DNA from: Methylomonas koyamae | GTDB lineage: Bacteria > Pseudomonadota > Gammaproteobacteria > Methylococcales > Methylomonadaceae | DNA: 64,000 nt | Reading direction: 5' to 3' | NCBI RefSeq assembly: GCF_006483455.1 | Contig: NZ_PPPU01000036.1 | Span: 31,299-95,298 of the forward strand | In this document: positions 18,104 through 25,983 of the stretch, piece by piece | How the letters are laid out: each line of letters starts with the position of its first letter | How positions within the stretch are numbered: position 1 is the stretch's first letter | Program-made: the position numbers and the translations under genes | The notes under the pieces: model-generated | Database searches by the model: none | What the model was told of the DNA's origin: nothing | What the model saw: the letters and a program-made list of their open reading frames with translations, nothing else

Positions 18104-18594
18104 TCGGCGCGGCATTGTTTCAACGCGTGGCGCCGGCGCTGGTGTTTGTGCTGTTGCTCGCTGGCGTTTGGTGGCATGGCTATTTGACCGCAGACCGTTT
18201 GCGCGTCGAATTGGCCGCCACGGTAAAAGCCAGCTCCGATGCCGCACTGACTATTGCCATGACCGATAACCAGCGCCAGCGCCAGCGCTTAGTCGCGCTC
18301 AATCAACACATTCAACAAACGGATACAGCCTATGCCAAAGTTATCGAAGACCTGGCCCGCGATAATCGCGCTCGCATTACCAGCGTGCAGTTCCACCGTG
18401 CGCTATGTCCAGACGCCGCAGCCAAAGGCCCCGCCGCCACCAGCGGAAGCAATGCGGACGATTCCCCAACCGGGATATTTCTCTCAGGCGTTGAAAAACG
18501 ACATGAAGAAGCTGATGACGTGGCCAGAGTCGCCGTTGCCTGCCAAGCCTACGTCGCAGGATTAAAGGCCGAGGGGTTTATCGATGATCGTTGA
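18100..18594 (+). CDS. Rz: Inner-membrane spanin Rz (i-spanin)
   Basis: 164 residues. An N-terminal transmembrane anchor (about 10-28, VAPALVFVLLLAGVWWHGYL) is followed by a long helical, Ala/Gln-rich periplasmic part (about 35-100) typical of Rz. Rz joins an outer-membrane Rz1 lipoprotein across the periplasm and fuses the two membranes in the last step of lysis. Another frame inside this gene encodes that Rz1 partner. The gene overlaps endolysin upstream and the next gene downstream by 11 bases. Confidence 0.85.
   Translation: MIGAALFQRVAPALVFVLLLAGVWWHGYLTADRLRVELAATVKASSDAALTIAMTDNQRQRQRLVALNQHIQQTDTAYAKVIEDLARDNRARITSVQFHRALCPDAAAKGPAATSGSNADDSPTGIFLSGVEKRHEEADDVARVAVACQAYVAGLKAEGFIDDR
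18332..18565 (+). CDS. Rz1: Outer-membrane spanin lipoprotein Rz1, embedded in Rz
   Basis: 77 residues, read in the +1 frame wholly inside Rz. It has a lipoprotein signal ending ALALPAC (Cys19), then a proline-rich stretch (QTPQPKAPPPPAE), the hallmark of Rz1. The embedded architecture is the lambda-type arrangement. Lipobox, proline content and position all agree, so I consider it a true overlapping gene rather than a shadow frame. Confidence 0.85.
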   Translation: MPKLSKTWPAIIALALPACSSTVRYVQTPQPKAPPPPAEAMRTIPQPGYFSQALKNDMKKLMTWPESPLPAKPTSQD

Positions 18595-18931
18595 AGTAAT
18601 CGACCACGCCACGCTCTATGGCCTGGACAATGGCCAATGCGTCGAGAACAAAGACCGTTATTACGTGACCGGGCAGGCGTTCTTCGTCGGCAAGGTTGCT
18701 GTGTTTAAAGGTTTCCACGGCGCGTTGACGCTGGACGATATTCGTGAAGTCGTAGCGGTGGCGCTCAAACACGATTGCCAGTTTTTAATGGCCGAACGCC
18801 CTGATGAAAGCTTAATCCCGCGCGGGCAGATTATCGAGGCCGGCCCATTTATGGGTTGGTGGTATGTGGTGCTGGACGATCTGATCGGGACTAAATTCAG
18901 GTCGATACACCGGCCTAATAAGCAAATCTGA
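18584..18931 (+). CDS. Hypothetical phage protein after the lysis cassette
   Basis: 115 residues, starting inside the last 11 bases of Rz. The sequence (MIVEVIDHATLYGLDNGQCV, then YYVTGQAFFVGKVAVFKGF and MGWWYVVLDDL) is soluble, mixed alpha/beta, with no recognised family. It is the last plus-strand gene of the prophage and converges with, and overlaps by 17 bases, a minus-strand gene. Confidence 0.6.
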   Translation: MIVEVIDHATLYGLDNGQCVENKDRYYVTGQAFFVGKVAVFKGFHGALTLDDIREVVAVALKHDCQFLMAERPDESLIPRGQIIEAGPFMGWWYVVLDDLIGTKFRSIHRPNKQI

Positions 18932-19166
18932 TACCAATACGAACGTCAGGCAAAATGCAGAACTCGCCTTCTTTAAGCGGATCTGAAAAAGCGAGTGTAT
19001 CTTCTATTTTAAATCCATGTGATTGAATAATGCGCTTAATTAGAGCCAGCCGATCATTGCTGTACCTGCCCGCAAAAATAAACACTTCTTCCGGATGAAC
19101 TTGTATTAGTGGATCTAGTTGATGCAGTTCTTGTTTTAGTAAACGCAGACTTTGTATTAATTCCAT
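18915..19166 (-). CDS. Hypothetical protein at the prophage right end
   Basis: 83 residues on the strand opposite to all other prophage genes. MELIQSLRLLKQELHQLDPLI looks helical, followed by VHPEEVFIFAGRYSNDRLALI and a C-terminal GEFCILPDVRIGIRF. No known family. Lower GC and opposite orientation are typical of moron genes expressed from the lysogen, but that is inference. The upstream 150 bases (19167-19318) are AT-rich and could hold its promoter; I see no other gene between here and 19534. Confidence 0.5.
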   Translation of the reverse strand: MELIQSLRLLKQELHQLDPLIQVHPEEVFIFAGRYSNDRLALIKRIIQSHGFKIEDTLAFSDPLKEGEFCILPDVRIGIRFAY

Positions 19167-19318
19167 GCCATTTCCTTTTCAGACCCGTCGCCAACAGGAG
19201 CGCAGTTAATATACTGTTGACAAGAACTTATAAATCTCTTGAAAAACAATGCCATAATTTTTGCATTGTTGACAACGAAAAAATATAACATGCTGTTTTT
19301 CTGACATATGGCGCTTAA

Positions 19319-19363
19319 TTGTGATTCCGGTTGTCGTGGGTTCGAGCCCCATCGTTCACCCCA
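19319..19363 (+). other. 3' half of tRNA-His(GTG): prophage attachment site (attR)
   Basis: The 45 bases read as the anticodon loop TT-GTG-AT, 3' anticodon stem TCCGG, variable loop, T arm (GTGGG TTCGAGC CCCAT), 3' acceptor strand CGTTCAC, C73 and CCA of a bacterial tRNA-His. The matching 5' half is absent: the preceding bases (CGCTTAA) cannot form the anticodon stem with TCCGG. This is what remains where a phage has integrated into the 3' half of a tRNA gene. The intact tRNA-His and integrase should lie at the left prophage end, outside the window. The stretch 19364-19534 holds no gene I can see. Confidence 0.8.
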
Positions 19364-19534
19364 CCATACTCTTGACAGTCAAGCCTTTGTTCCAATCCAG
19401 TCACCGGCCAATATTTTGCCTGCCCCCTGACTGAACTGTTCAAAAAGACAAGCAATCCTCACCTGCTCCACCTAAAACAACCCGTATCCGCAAACGATTT
19501 GTTTTCGCCTGCAGTAGCTTCAAGACTCTAAATC

Positions 19535-21127
19535 CTATCTATCCGGCTTAATATCAAATGCAATACAAATTCGTTCCTGGTCGGAATTGAATGGAATTGT
19601 GCGGTGGAACAATGACGATGGAAACAACACCAGGTCACCAACTTTTTGGTCGACGATTTGGGTCGGAAAGTCGTCGTGCAGCCGAGGGTAGTCATCACCA
19701 TCGGTACCGTATTCGAAACTGCCTTCATGGTTGTTGCATTTGTCCGGTAGTTGCAAATAAACGCAACCGCTGATCCAGCCTTCTTCGTGGATGTGCGAGG
19801 TCAAATAGCCGCCCTGGTCCATGCGTAAATACCAGGAGCTGGCGAATTCCAGCGTTTTCGGAAACAAGCGAATCAACGCGTCATTACTGCCGGCAAAGTG
19901 TTGTTGGTAGGCTTTGACCTTGGCGCGGATCAGTGTCGCCAACCGCTGAAACGAGGCTTCCGGCCGCTGCAATAAATTTCCTGCCGACTGCATGCCGTAA
20001 TACAAACGGCCCTGCTTGCGCTCGGCGATGGCCAGATGTTTGACGTCATCCAGCAATTGGTTCAGCAAGGCGCTGCCGGGTTCCGTCAGTTCGGCTATCC
20101 GGGTGTGCTGAACGAACGCCATCGGATCGCGACAGTAGCCGTACACGTCGGATTGCCGGAAATTGGTGGCGTAGTGGGTCGCCAAACTGCCCAGCAACAC
20201 CGAGTTGTGGCGGTCTTGGGCGATCAATTCATCCAGGCGCTGTTTGAATGCGTCGAATTGACTGGTTTTATACAAACACAGCAACACCCGCTCTTGAGCG
20301 TCGGCGAAATCCGACGCCGAGAAGTAAGGGATCGCCTGCTCGAACTGTCCTCCCAAACAATAACTCTCGCCCAGATTGTAATTGGCACGGCCGTGCTCGG
20401 GATTGGCTTGCAGCGCGGCGCGGTAACAACGTACCGCTTCCTCCATGTTGCCTTGGTCGCGGTAAATCTCACCCAGGTCGTTCCAGGCATCGGCGAATTG
20501 CGGATCCAGGCGCAACGCTGCTTTGAAAGCGTCGATGGCTTGGCCGTGCGCGCCTTGGTCGTAAAGATTGGTGCCGAGATTGAAATAGCCCAGCGCATCG
20601 GCATTGATCTCCAGGGCTTTGCGGTAACACTGCTCGGCCGCTTTCAGGTCGCCAAGCGTTTGCAGCACCGCGCCCCAATTGGCCCAAGCCTGGTAATAAC
20701 CGGGTTGTTGCTCGACGGCCGTTCGATAATGCTTGGCCGCATCCTGCCATTGGTTTTGCTGCTGCAACAGCGCGCCCAAATTGAAATGCGCAACGGTCAG
20801 ATCGGGCTTGATTTGCAGAGCCTTACGGTAAGCGGCGATGGCGCCTTTGGCGTCGTTGAGTTGGGTATAAATCGCGCCGAGGTTGAAATGGATTTCGGCA
20901 ATATTGGGATCGATGGCGATCATCTTGCGGAAGCTGGCCGCCGCCTCGCGCAACTTGCCTTGCACCTGTTGGCACATGCCCAGCAGATTCAGTAAAGGCA
21001 AGGATTTGGGGAACGCGTTCAGCAAGCCTTGCGCCTTGATTTCCGCCAATGGAATTTGGCCGACCTGGTACAGTTGATGGATGGCCTGTAATTCCGCCGG
21101 TTGCGGTTGTTTGGGCTGGGCTTTCAT
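19535..21127 (-). CDS. TPR protein with C-terminal 2OG-Fe(II) oxygenase domain
   Basis: 530 residues. Residues about 10-290 contain a row of tetratricopeptide repeats with the usual W/L/G/Y...A/F...A..P spacing (IAEIHFNLGAIYTQLNDAKG, LTVAHFNLGALLQQQNQW, FADAWNDLGEIYRDQGNM). The C-terminal ~120 residues form a 2OG-Fe(II) oxygenase-like domain: HIHEEGW supplies the HxH/D-type metal site, SSLFHRTIPF the distal His, and ERICIAFDI the Arg expected to bind 2-oxoglutarate. The class hydroxylates unknown substrates and often sits near sulfation or glycosylation genes. It lies 94 bases after cysN on the same strand, perhaps linked to sulfur activation. Confidence 0.85.
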   Translation of the reverse strand: MKAQPKQPQPAELQAIHQLYQVGQIPLAEIKAQGLLNAFPKSLPLLNLLGMCQQVQGKLREAAASFRKMIAIDPNIAEIHFNLGAIYTQLNDAKGAIAAYRKALQIKPDLTVAHFNLGALLQQQNQWQDAAKHYRTAVEQQPGYYQAWANWGAVLQTLGDLKAAEQCYRKALEINADALGYFNLGTNLYDQGAHGQAIDAFKAALRLDPQFADAWNDLGEIYRDQGNMEEAVRCYRAALQANPEHGRANYNLGESYCLGGQFEQAIPYFSASDFADAQERVLLCLYKTSQFDAFKQRLDELIAQDRHNSVLLGSLATHYATNFRQSDVYGYCRDPMAFVQHTRIAELTEPGSALLNQLLDDVKHLAIAERKQGRLYYGMQSAGNLLQRPEASFQRLATLIRAKVKAYQQHFAGSNDALIRLFPKTLEFASSWYLRMDQGGYLTSHIHEEGWISGCVYLQLPDKCNNHEGSFEYGTDGDDYPRLHDDFPTQIVDQKVGDLVLFPSSLFHRTIPFNSDQERICIAFDIKPDR

Positions 21128-21221
21128 CGTCAGTCGATACCCGTGTGCTGGTTACAGGTGGTTGAGCAGCAAACTCGCCGCCGGGAACCGCCAGGTCACA
21201 AGGACCTGGCGGCAAACGGAT

Positions 21222-22847
21222 TTAACGCACCACTTCGCGCTGTTTCAATGCACCGTAAATGTCGTCGACGCTCATTTGGTCAGCGTCGAAGGCCAAATCG
21301 GCGGCATCGTCTGCCAAACCTACCGCCAAGCAGATCAAACCAGCGTTTTTAATCGCGGCGGCCAGTGCCGAATCGGCTTGCTCCAATACCGTCGCGGCGT
21401 GACCGGTGTCGAACAGGCGGCGCTCCAGATGATAAGCCATAGTTTTGGCATCAGCGCCAGCGAGGGCGACGATGGTGGCGGTTTGGCCGAAGCGGCTGGC
21501 GCGTTCCTCAGCAGTGACCGGCGCCCATTCGTCCTTGCTGGCATCGCCGACGATCATGCCGGCGCCGACCGTGACGTTGGTCAAACGGTCGATGATGATG
21601 AACGAGCCGGTGGCTTTATTGCGCTTATAGGGTTCGAACACCACTGGCGCATTGACCGCCACGGTGCACAGGCCGATTTCGTTCAGTTTCAATTCGTCGG
21701 CGTCGTGGTGTTCCAGGGTGTTGACGTCGATGCGATGGTGAATCGTCGCCACCGAACCGGACACGCTGCGAGTGGCCAGTTTGATCACGTACTGGCGACC
21801 GGGCAACATGGCTTGTTCGGTCATCCAGACAATGTTGGCCTTGAATTTATCGGCGACGCTGGGTGTGGTTTGTTGCTGGCCCAGGATGACGTCGCCGCGG
21901 CTGATGTCGATCTCGTCGTTCAGCGTCAAGGTCACGGCCATGCCGGCGAAAGCTTGTTGCAGATCGCCGTCGAAAGTCACGATCGATTTAATCGTGCTGG
22001 TTTTGCCGGACGGCAGCGCGGTAATCGCATCTCCCTTATGAAAAATACCCGACGCCACGGTACCGCAGAAGCCGCGGAAATCCAGATTCGGCCGGTTGAC
22101 GTACTGCACCGGAAAGCGGGCGTCGTCGAAATTATGGTCGCTGGCGATTTCGATGCTGTTCAGCAATTCCATCATCGGCAGGCCGCTGAACCAAGGCATA
22201 TTGGCGCTGGGGTTGACCACGTTGTCACCGTCCAAAGCCGACATTGGAATGAAATGGATATCATGCAAATCCAGATGTTTGACGAAAGCCATGTAATCGT
22301 CGCGAATCTTTTCGAAGGTTTCCTGGCTGTAGCCGACCAAGTCCATTTTGTTGACCGCGACGATGATGTGCTTGATACCCAGCAGCGAGGCGATGAAACT
22401 GTGGCGTTTGGTTTGGGTTTGCACGCCGTAACGGGCGTCGATCAGGATCACCGCCAAATCGCAGGTCGAGGCGCCAGTGGCCATGTTGCGTGTGTATTGC
22501 TCGTGGCCCGGCGTGTCGGCGATGATGAATTTGCGGGTCGAGGTCGAGAAATAACGGTAAGCGACATCAATGGTAATGCCTTGCTCGCGCTCCGCTTGCA
22601 GGCCGTCGACCAACAAAGCCAAATCGATCTTGCCGGCGCCGGTGGTGCCGGACTTGACGCTGTCGGCCTGCACCGCGGCCAACTGGTCTTCGTAGATCAT
22701 CTTCGAGTCGTGCAACAAGCGGCCGATCAGTGTGCTCTTGCCGTCGTCGACGTTACCGCAGGTCAAAAATCGCAGCAACTCCTTGCGTTCGTGTTGCGCC
22801 AAGTAGGCGTTGATGTCGGTGGCGATGAGGTCGGATTGATGGGACAT
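21222..22847 (-). CDS. cysN: Sulfate adenylyltransferase subunit 1 (GTPase)
   Basis: 541 residues. EF-Tu-like GTPase: P-loop [15 protein letters not shown] (31-45), DTPGHEQY (G3) and NKMDL (G4), then beta-barrel domains. CysN hydrolyses GTP to drive CysD-catalysed formation of adenosine 5'-phosphosulfate from ATP and sulfate. The usual length of CysN without a fused APS kinase is about 470-480; here the extra C-terminal ~100 residues ([21 protein letters not shown] onward) look like a degenerate APS-kinase-like remnant without a P-loop. Unusually, two unrelated genes separate it from cysD. Confidence 0.95.
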   Translation of the reverse strand: MSHQSDLIATDINAYLAQHERKELLRFLTCGNVDDGKSTLIGRLLHDSKMIYEDQLAAVQADSVKSGTTGAGKIDLALLVDGLQAEREQGITIDVAYRYFSTSTRKFIIADTPGHEQYTRNMATGASTCDLAVILIDARYGVQTQTKRHSFIASLLGIKHIIVAVNKMDLVGYSQETFEKIRDDYMAFVKHLDLHDIHFIPMSALDGDNVVNPSANMPWFSGLPMMELLNSIEIASDHNFDDARFPVQYVNRPNLDFRGFCGTVASGIFHKGDAITALPSGKTSTIKSIVTFDGDLQQAFAGMAVTLTLNDEIDISRGDVILGQQQTTPSVADKFKANIVWMTEQAMLPGRQYVIKLATRSVSGSVATIHHRIDVNTLEHHDADELKLNEIGLCTVAVNAPVVFEPYKRNKATGSFIIIDRLTNVTVGAGMIVGDASKDEWAPVTAEERASRFGQTATIVALAGADAKTMAYHLERRLFDTGHAATVLEQADSALAAAIKNAGLICLAVGLADDAADLAFDADQMSVDDIYGALKQREVVR

Positions 22848-22901
22848 GGTCTTAGGTTCAGGGTAAAAGGTTCAGGGCGGTTGCTCAGTATTCAGGGTTA
22901 A

Positions 22902-22911
22902 AACGCTGTTT
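22902..22911. repeat. 10-bp direct repeat AACGCTGTTT, left copy
   Basis: AACGCTGTTT occurs here, at the stop codon of the four-helix-bundle gene, and again at 23994-24003. The two copies bracket exactly the two genes that interrupt cysD and cysN. This could be a target-site duplication or a short-homology junction. The flanking spacer 22855-22900 also has several TTCAGGG micro-repeats. Confidence 0.5.
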
Positions 22912-23251
22912 AAGATTGGCGAGCTTTTATCAGAGCTGAAAGCATTTTTGAAATTTGTTCGGCTTCTTCTTTAAAATTCATTCCGATTTGTTTGGGGATG
23001 TAACCAATTTTTATGCCAATGTAAAGTTGTGTGCGTAATTCACCAGCCGAGCCTCGAGCGTAATAAAAAAACTTGATAGCATCTTTGTTTGTGCCGCGTT
23101 CATATCCCTCTGCTATGTTGCTTGGGATAGAAAGAGCGCTACGAGTTATTTGATCTTTGAAGCTAAAGTCTCGACATTCATTAAGTTGTTGATAAATATC
23201 AACACACAATCTGCATGCTCTTTGCCAAACTTCAAGATCTTCAAAACGCAT
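22910..23251 (-). CDS. Four-helix-bundle protein (S23/IVS family)
   Basis: 113 residues. The sequence shows the family signature throughout: MRFEDLEVWQRACRL, FSFKDQITRSALSIPSNIAEG, and FFYYARGSAGELRTQL. This family (known from 23S rRNA intervening sequences, and related in fold to Avd of diversity-generating retroelements) forms pentameric helical bundles and is presumed to bind nucleic acid; its role in free-standing form is unknown. It is 8 bases from the HEPN-like gene on the same strand and both sit inside the cysDN operon. GC content is lower than that of cysN and cysD. Confidence 0.9.
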   Translation of the reverse strand: MRFEDLEVWQRACRLCVDIYQQLNECRDFSFKDQITRSALSIPSNIAEGYERGTNKDAIKFFYYARGSAGELRTQLYIGIKIGYIPKQIGMNFKEEAEQISKMLSALIKARQS

Positions 23252-23259
23252 AGTTTGAG

Positions 23260-23985
23260 TTAAAAGACATTTTTAGTTAGCCAATCAGCTCCTTTTATCA
23301 ATTCCTCTACCTGCTCTTTTGTAGGGTCTACATCTTTTTTGTGAGAGCACAAATTACGAAGGTCTGCCAAATAGCTGATTTTTCGCCAGGTGGGAGTATC
23401 GATGACTAACGCGGTTTTAAGTGGCTCATTCAAATCGGCAATGGTTGGGCTTTTCTTTCCAATCTTAATGCCATGAGAGTTTGCAACCTTTTGTAGGTGA
23501 GTTTCAATAATAACCCCGACAAGCGCACCGGCTGCCCTAGGGCTAATTTTTATTAGTAACTTTGCTGTAGCAATTTCATTATCTTGCAGTTCAGCGTAAA
23601 GCTCTCCTTCTATATTGCCCAAAATTGAATCGCATCGGTTCGTTATTGAGTTCAGAATTGCGAGCTGATTTGAAAAGCAATTTATAACTACTCCTCTGCG
23701 ATTAAAATCGAAGTTACCATTCGGAATTATCATTTTCAAGTAATCTTGAATGACATATGTTCCGTACCCTAAAGACTTTCTTTTAGGATTTATTTCATAA
23801 TAACTTCTGAATTCCTCGTAGCGGTCTGGAGCAAGCGAGTCCACTACCTTGAGTGCTTTTGTATACCAGTTTTGGTAGCCAAAATTAAATGAAGTCTCTT
23901 CGTTTTTTTCAAAAGCAGCGCCCAACAATAATCCTTCATCATAAAGAGCAGAAATCGAAGCAATGATTGCTTCCCGTTTATTCAT
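23260..23985 (-). CDS. HEPN-like protein of unknown function
   Basis: 241 residues, no signal peptide. The C-terminal third is helical and contains R-N-L-C-S-H (Arg210 to His215) in YLADLRNLCSHKKDVDPTKE, the Rx4-6H motif of HEPN RNases and of abortive-infection proteins. The N-terminal part (MNKREAIIASISALYDEG, WYTKALKVVDSLAPDRYEEF) resembles proteins often annotated as hypothetical near defence genes. AT-rich compared with the cys genes. With the four-helix-bundle gene 8 bases downstream it forms a two-gene unit; toxin or defence function is inferred, not shown. Confidence 0.6.
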   Translation of the reverse strand: MNKREAIIASISALYDEGLLLGAAFEKNEETSFNFGYQNWYTKALKVVDSLAPDRYEEFRSYYEINPKRKSLGYGTYVIQDYLKMIIPNGNFDFNRRGVVINCFSNQLAILNSITNRCDSILGNIEGELYAELQDNEIATAKLLIKISPRAAGALVGVIIETHLQKVANSHGIKIGKKSPTIADLNEPLKTALVIDTPTWRKISYLADLRNLCSHKKDVDPTKEQVEELIKGADWLTKNVF

Positions 23986-23993
23986 GAGACCTC

Positions 23994-24003
23994 AACGCTG
24001 TTT
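23994..24003. repeat. 10-bp direct repeat AACGCTGTTT, right copy
   Basis: Second exact copy of AACGCTGTTT, located between the HEPN-like start (23985) and the cysD stop (24033). See the left copy at 22902-22911; the distance between copies is 1092 bp. Confidence 0.5.
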
Positions 24004-24032
24004 TGAACCCTGTGCCTTGAATCTTGCACCTA

Positions 24033-24944
24033 TTAAAAATACCCTTCCCGCTTCTTCTGTTCCATAGACCCGGCCTGATCATGGTCGATCAAGCGACCCT
24101 GACGCTCGGACGTGGTGGTCAGCAACATTTCCTGAATGATTTCCGGCAAGGTGGTTGCGGTCGATTCGACGGCGCCGGTCAGCGGGTAGCAGCCCAAGGT
24201 ACGGAAGCGCACCATTTTCATTTCGACTTTGTCTTCGGGGCCGATCGGCATGCGGTCGTCGTCGACCATGATCAGCATGCCATCCTTGTTGACCACCGGA
24301 CGCTCCTTGGCGAAGTACAGCGGCACGATGGGGATGTTTTCCAGATGGATGTATTGCCAGATATCCAATTCAGTCCAGTTGGACAGCGGGAATACCCGAA
24401 TCGATTCACCCTTGTCGATCTTGCCGTTATAGATGTTCCAAAGCTCCGGGCGCTGGTTTTTTGGGTCCCAGCGGTGGTTCTTGTCGCGAAACGAGTAAAC
24501 CCGCTCCTTGGCACGGGATTTTTCCTCGTCGCGGCGGGCGCCGCCGAACGCGGCGTCAAACTGGTATTTGTTCAAGGCCTGTTTCAGGGAGTCGGTTTTC
24601 ATGACGTCGGTATGCTTCTTACTGCCGTGGGTGAACGGGCCGATGCCCTGGGCGACGCCTTCCTGATTGATATGGACGATCAGATCCCAGCCCAGATCTT
24701 TGGCCATGTTGTTCCGAAACTCGATCATTTCCCGGAATTTCCAGGTGGTATCGACGTGCAACAACGGAAACGGCGGTTTGCCGGGAAAGAAGGCTTTGCG
24801 GGTCAGATGCAGCATGACCGCCGAGTCCTTGCCGATGGAATAGAGCATGACGGGCTTTTCGAATTCCGCTGCCACTTCGCGGATGATGTGGATACTTTCG
24901 GCTTCGAGCTGTTTCAGGTGGGTCAGTTTATAATCGGTCATCAA
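24033..24944 (-). CDS. cysD: Sulfate adenylyltransferase subunit 2
   Basis: 303 residues, the normal CysD length. PP-loop ATP pyrophosphatase signature [17 protein letters not shown], then [19 protein letters not shown] and [18 protein letters not shown], all characteristic of CysD. It catalyses ATP + sulfate to APS + pyrophosphate together with the GTPase CysN. In most relatives cysN follows directly; here the interval is 1185 bases and contains the HEPN-like and four-helix-bundle genes, so expression of cysN must run through them or depend on another promoter. Confidence 0.95.
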   Translation of the reverse strand: MMTDYKLTHLKQLEAESIHIIREVAAEFEKPVMLYSIGKDSAVMLHLTRKAFFPGKPPFPLLHVDTTWKFREMIEFRNNMAKDLGWDLIVHINQEGVAQGIGPFTHGSKKHTDVMKTDSLKQALNKYQFDAAFGGARRDEEKSRAKERVYSFRDKNHRWDPKNQRPELWNIYNGKIDKGESIRVFPLSNWTELDIWQYIHLENIPIVPLYFAKERPVVNKDGMLIMVDDDRMPIGPEDKVEMKMVRFRTLGCYPLTGAVESTATTLPEIIQEMLLTTTSERQGRLIDHDQAGSMEQKKREGYF

Positions 24945-24970
24945 TTATCCGGGGCGCGCGGCCTGTTTGC

Positions 24971-25441
24971 ATGCAAAGGTTAGTGCGCTATTTTAATGGC
25001 AAACCCCTATCGACGCCATCGGCAAAGCTTATGAGACAGTACCACGGCTTGGAAACTCTACGGGCAGCAATCTCCGGCCGGCCGACACTGGCAAAGTTGG
25101 CGGAATGCTTACTGGATGACCTGCGCGAATGCCGTTGCACGATATTCGGCAGCATTGGTGACGACGACCGCGTCGTGCTGGCCGAGCTGAGCTTGGAAGC
25201 CGATACGCTGCTTTACGAACACTTCGAACAACGCCTCGACTTGCAGATGGCCGGGCCGATTTTGCGCGACGATTGCGTGCCGCTGACCTTTCGTTTGGCC
25301 GGCGAGCGATTTGCAATCACCGGCCGCTGTTCGGCTTTACCGCACGTCTGCGGCCGGGATTTATATTTGAGCCGTTACAGCGGCCAAATTGGCGACATTG
25401 CCCGGCAACGTTTTCAAATTCCGCTGAAACAATTGCCGTAA
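24971..25441 (+). CDS. Hypothetical protein divergent from cysD
   Basis: 156 residues from ATG 24971, or 136 from ATG 25031 (MRQYHGLETLRAAIS); the upstream region shows no clear ribosome binding site for either. The sequence has LAECLLDDLRECRCTIFGSIG and LRDDCVPLTFRLAGERFAITGR, a mixed alpha/beta pattern with no membrane segment. I do not recognise the family. It is transcribed divergently from cysD and convergently with trxC, so it stands alone. Confidence 0.55.
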   Translation: MQRLVRYFNGKPLSTPSAKLMRQYHGLETLRAAISGRPTLAKLAECLLDDLRECRCTIFGSIGDDDRVVLAELSLEADTLLYEHFEQRLDLQMAGPILRDDCVPLTFRLAGERFAITGRCSALPHVCGRDLYLSRYSGQIGDIARQRFQIPLKQLP

Positions 25442-25450
25442 CAAATCAGT

Positions 25451-25885
25451 TCAAGCGTGACTTTTTGCCCAGCGCACGATGTCTTGGGCTGACATCGCCC
25501 CGGCCTGGCGGGCAATTTCGCGGCCGCCCTTGAACAAGATCAGCGTCGGGATGCTGCGGATCTGGTAATGCGCGCTCAACTCGACCTGGGCTTCGGTGTC
25601 GATTTTTCCCAGGCGCATCGTCGGTTCCAATAAGCCGGCCGCCTGGGCAAAGGCCGGCGCCATCATCCGGCAGGGCCCGCACCAAGCCGCCCAAAAATCC
25701 ACCAGCAGCGGTATCTCGCTAGAACGCAGATGTTTGTCGAAATTGGCGGCGGTCAATTCCAGCGGATGGCCGGTAAACAGCGCTTGATGGCATTGGCCGC
25801 ATTTTGGCTGCTGAGCCAGCCGCGCGGCAGGCAGGCGGTTGATGGCCGCGCAATGCGGGCAGGCTAAGTGAATCGATTCGCTCAT
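25451..25885 (-). CDS. trxC: Thioredoxin 2
   Basis: 144 residues. N-terminal zinc-binding pairs C9xxC12 and C29xxC32 (ACPHC...KCGQC), then a thioredoxin domain with the catalytic WCGPC (Cys69, Cys72) in LVDFWAAWCGPCRMMAP and the cis-Pro loop IRSIPTLILF. This is the standard TrxC layout: a cytosolic disulfide reductase often linked to oxidative-stress defence. Single gene; its stop lies 9 bases from that of the convergent hypothetical gene. Confidence 0.95.
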   Translation of the reverse strand: MSESIHLACPHCAAINRLPAARLAQQPKCGQCHQALFTGHPLELTAANFDKHLRSSEIPLLVDFWAAWCGPCRMMAPAFAQAAGLLEPTMRLGKIDTEAQVELSAHYQIRSIPTLILFKGGREIARQAGAMSAQDIVRWAKSHA

Positions 25886-25983
25886 ATTTGGCCTCGGAAT
25901 AGGGACGGCTAGCCTTCGCGGCGGCGAAGGGATTGCCGCTTAAACTTAGGGCGGTGCTGCTAAAAACAAGAGGCTGATCGAAA

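Noticed and set aside
21081..22901. 606-codon plus-strand open frame opposite cysN, and similar long frames opposite the TPR gene, cysD, cbpA and the synthetases (e.g. 20036-20995, 24024-24983, 27198-28235, 44748-45707, 47955-49034)
   Set aside because: All are antisense to clearly identified genes, have no recognisable domains, and are the expected by-product of codon bias in GC-rich genes.
22910..23251. Diversity-generating retroelement accessory (Avd) because of the four-helix-bundle fold
   Set aside because: No reverse transcriptase, template repeat or variable repeat nearby; also none near the phage tail genes although the phage layout recalls BPP-1.
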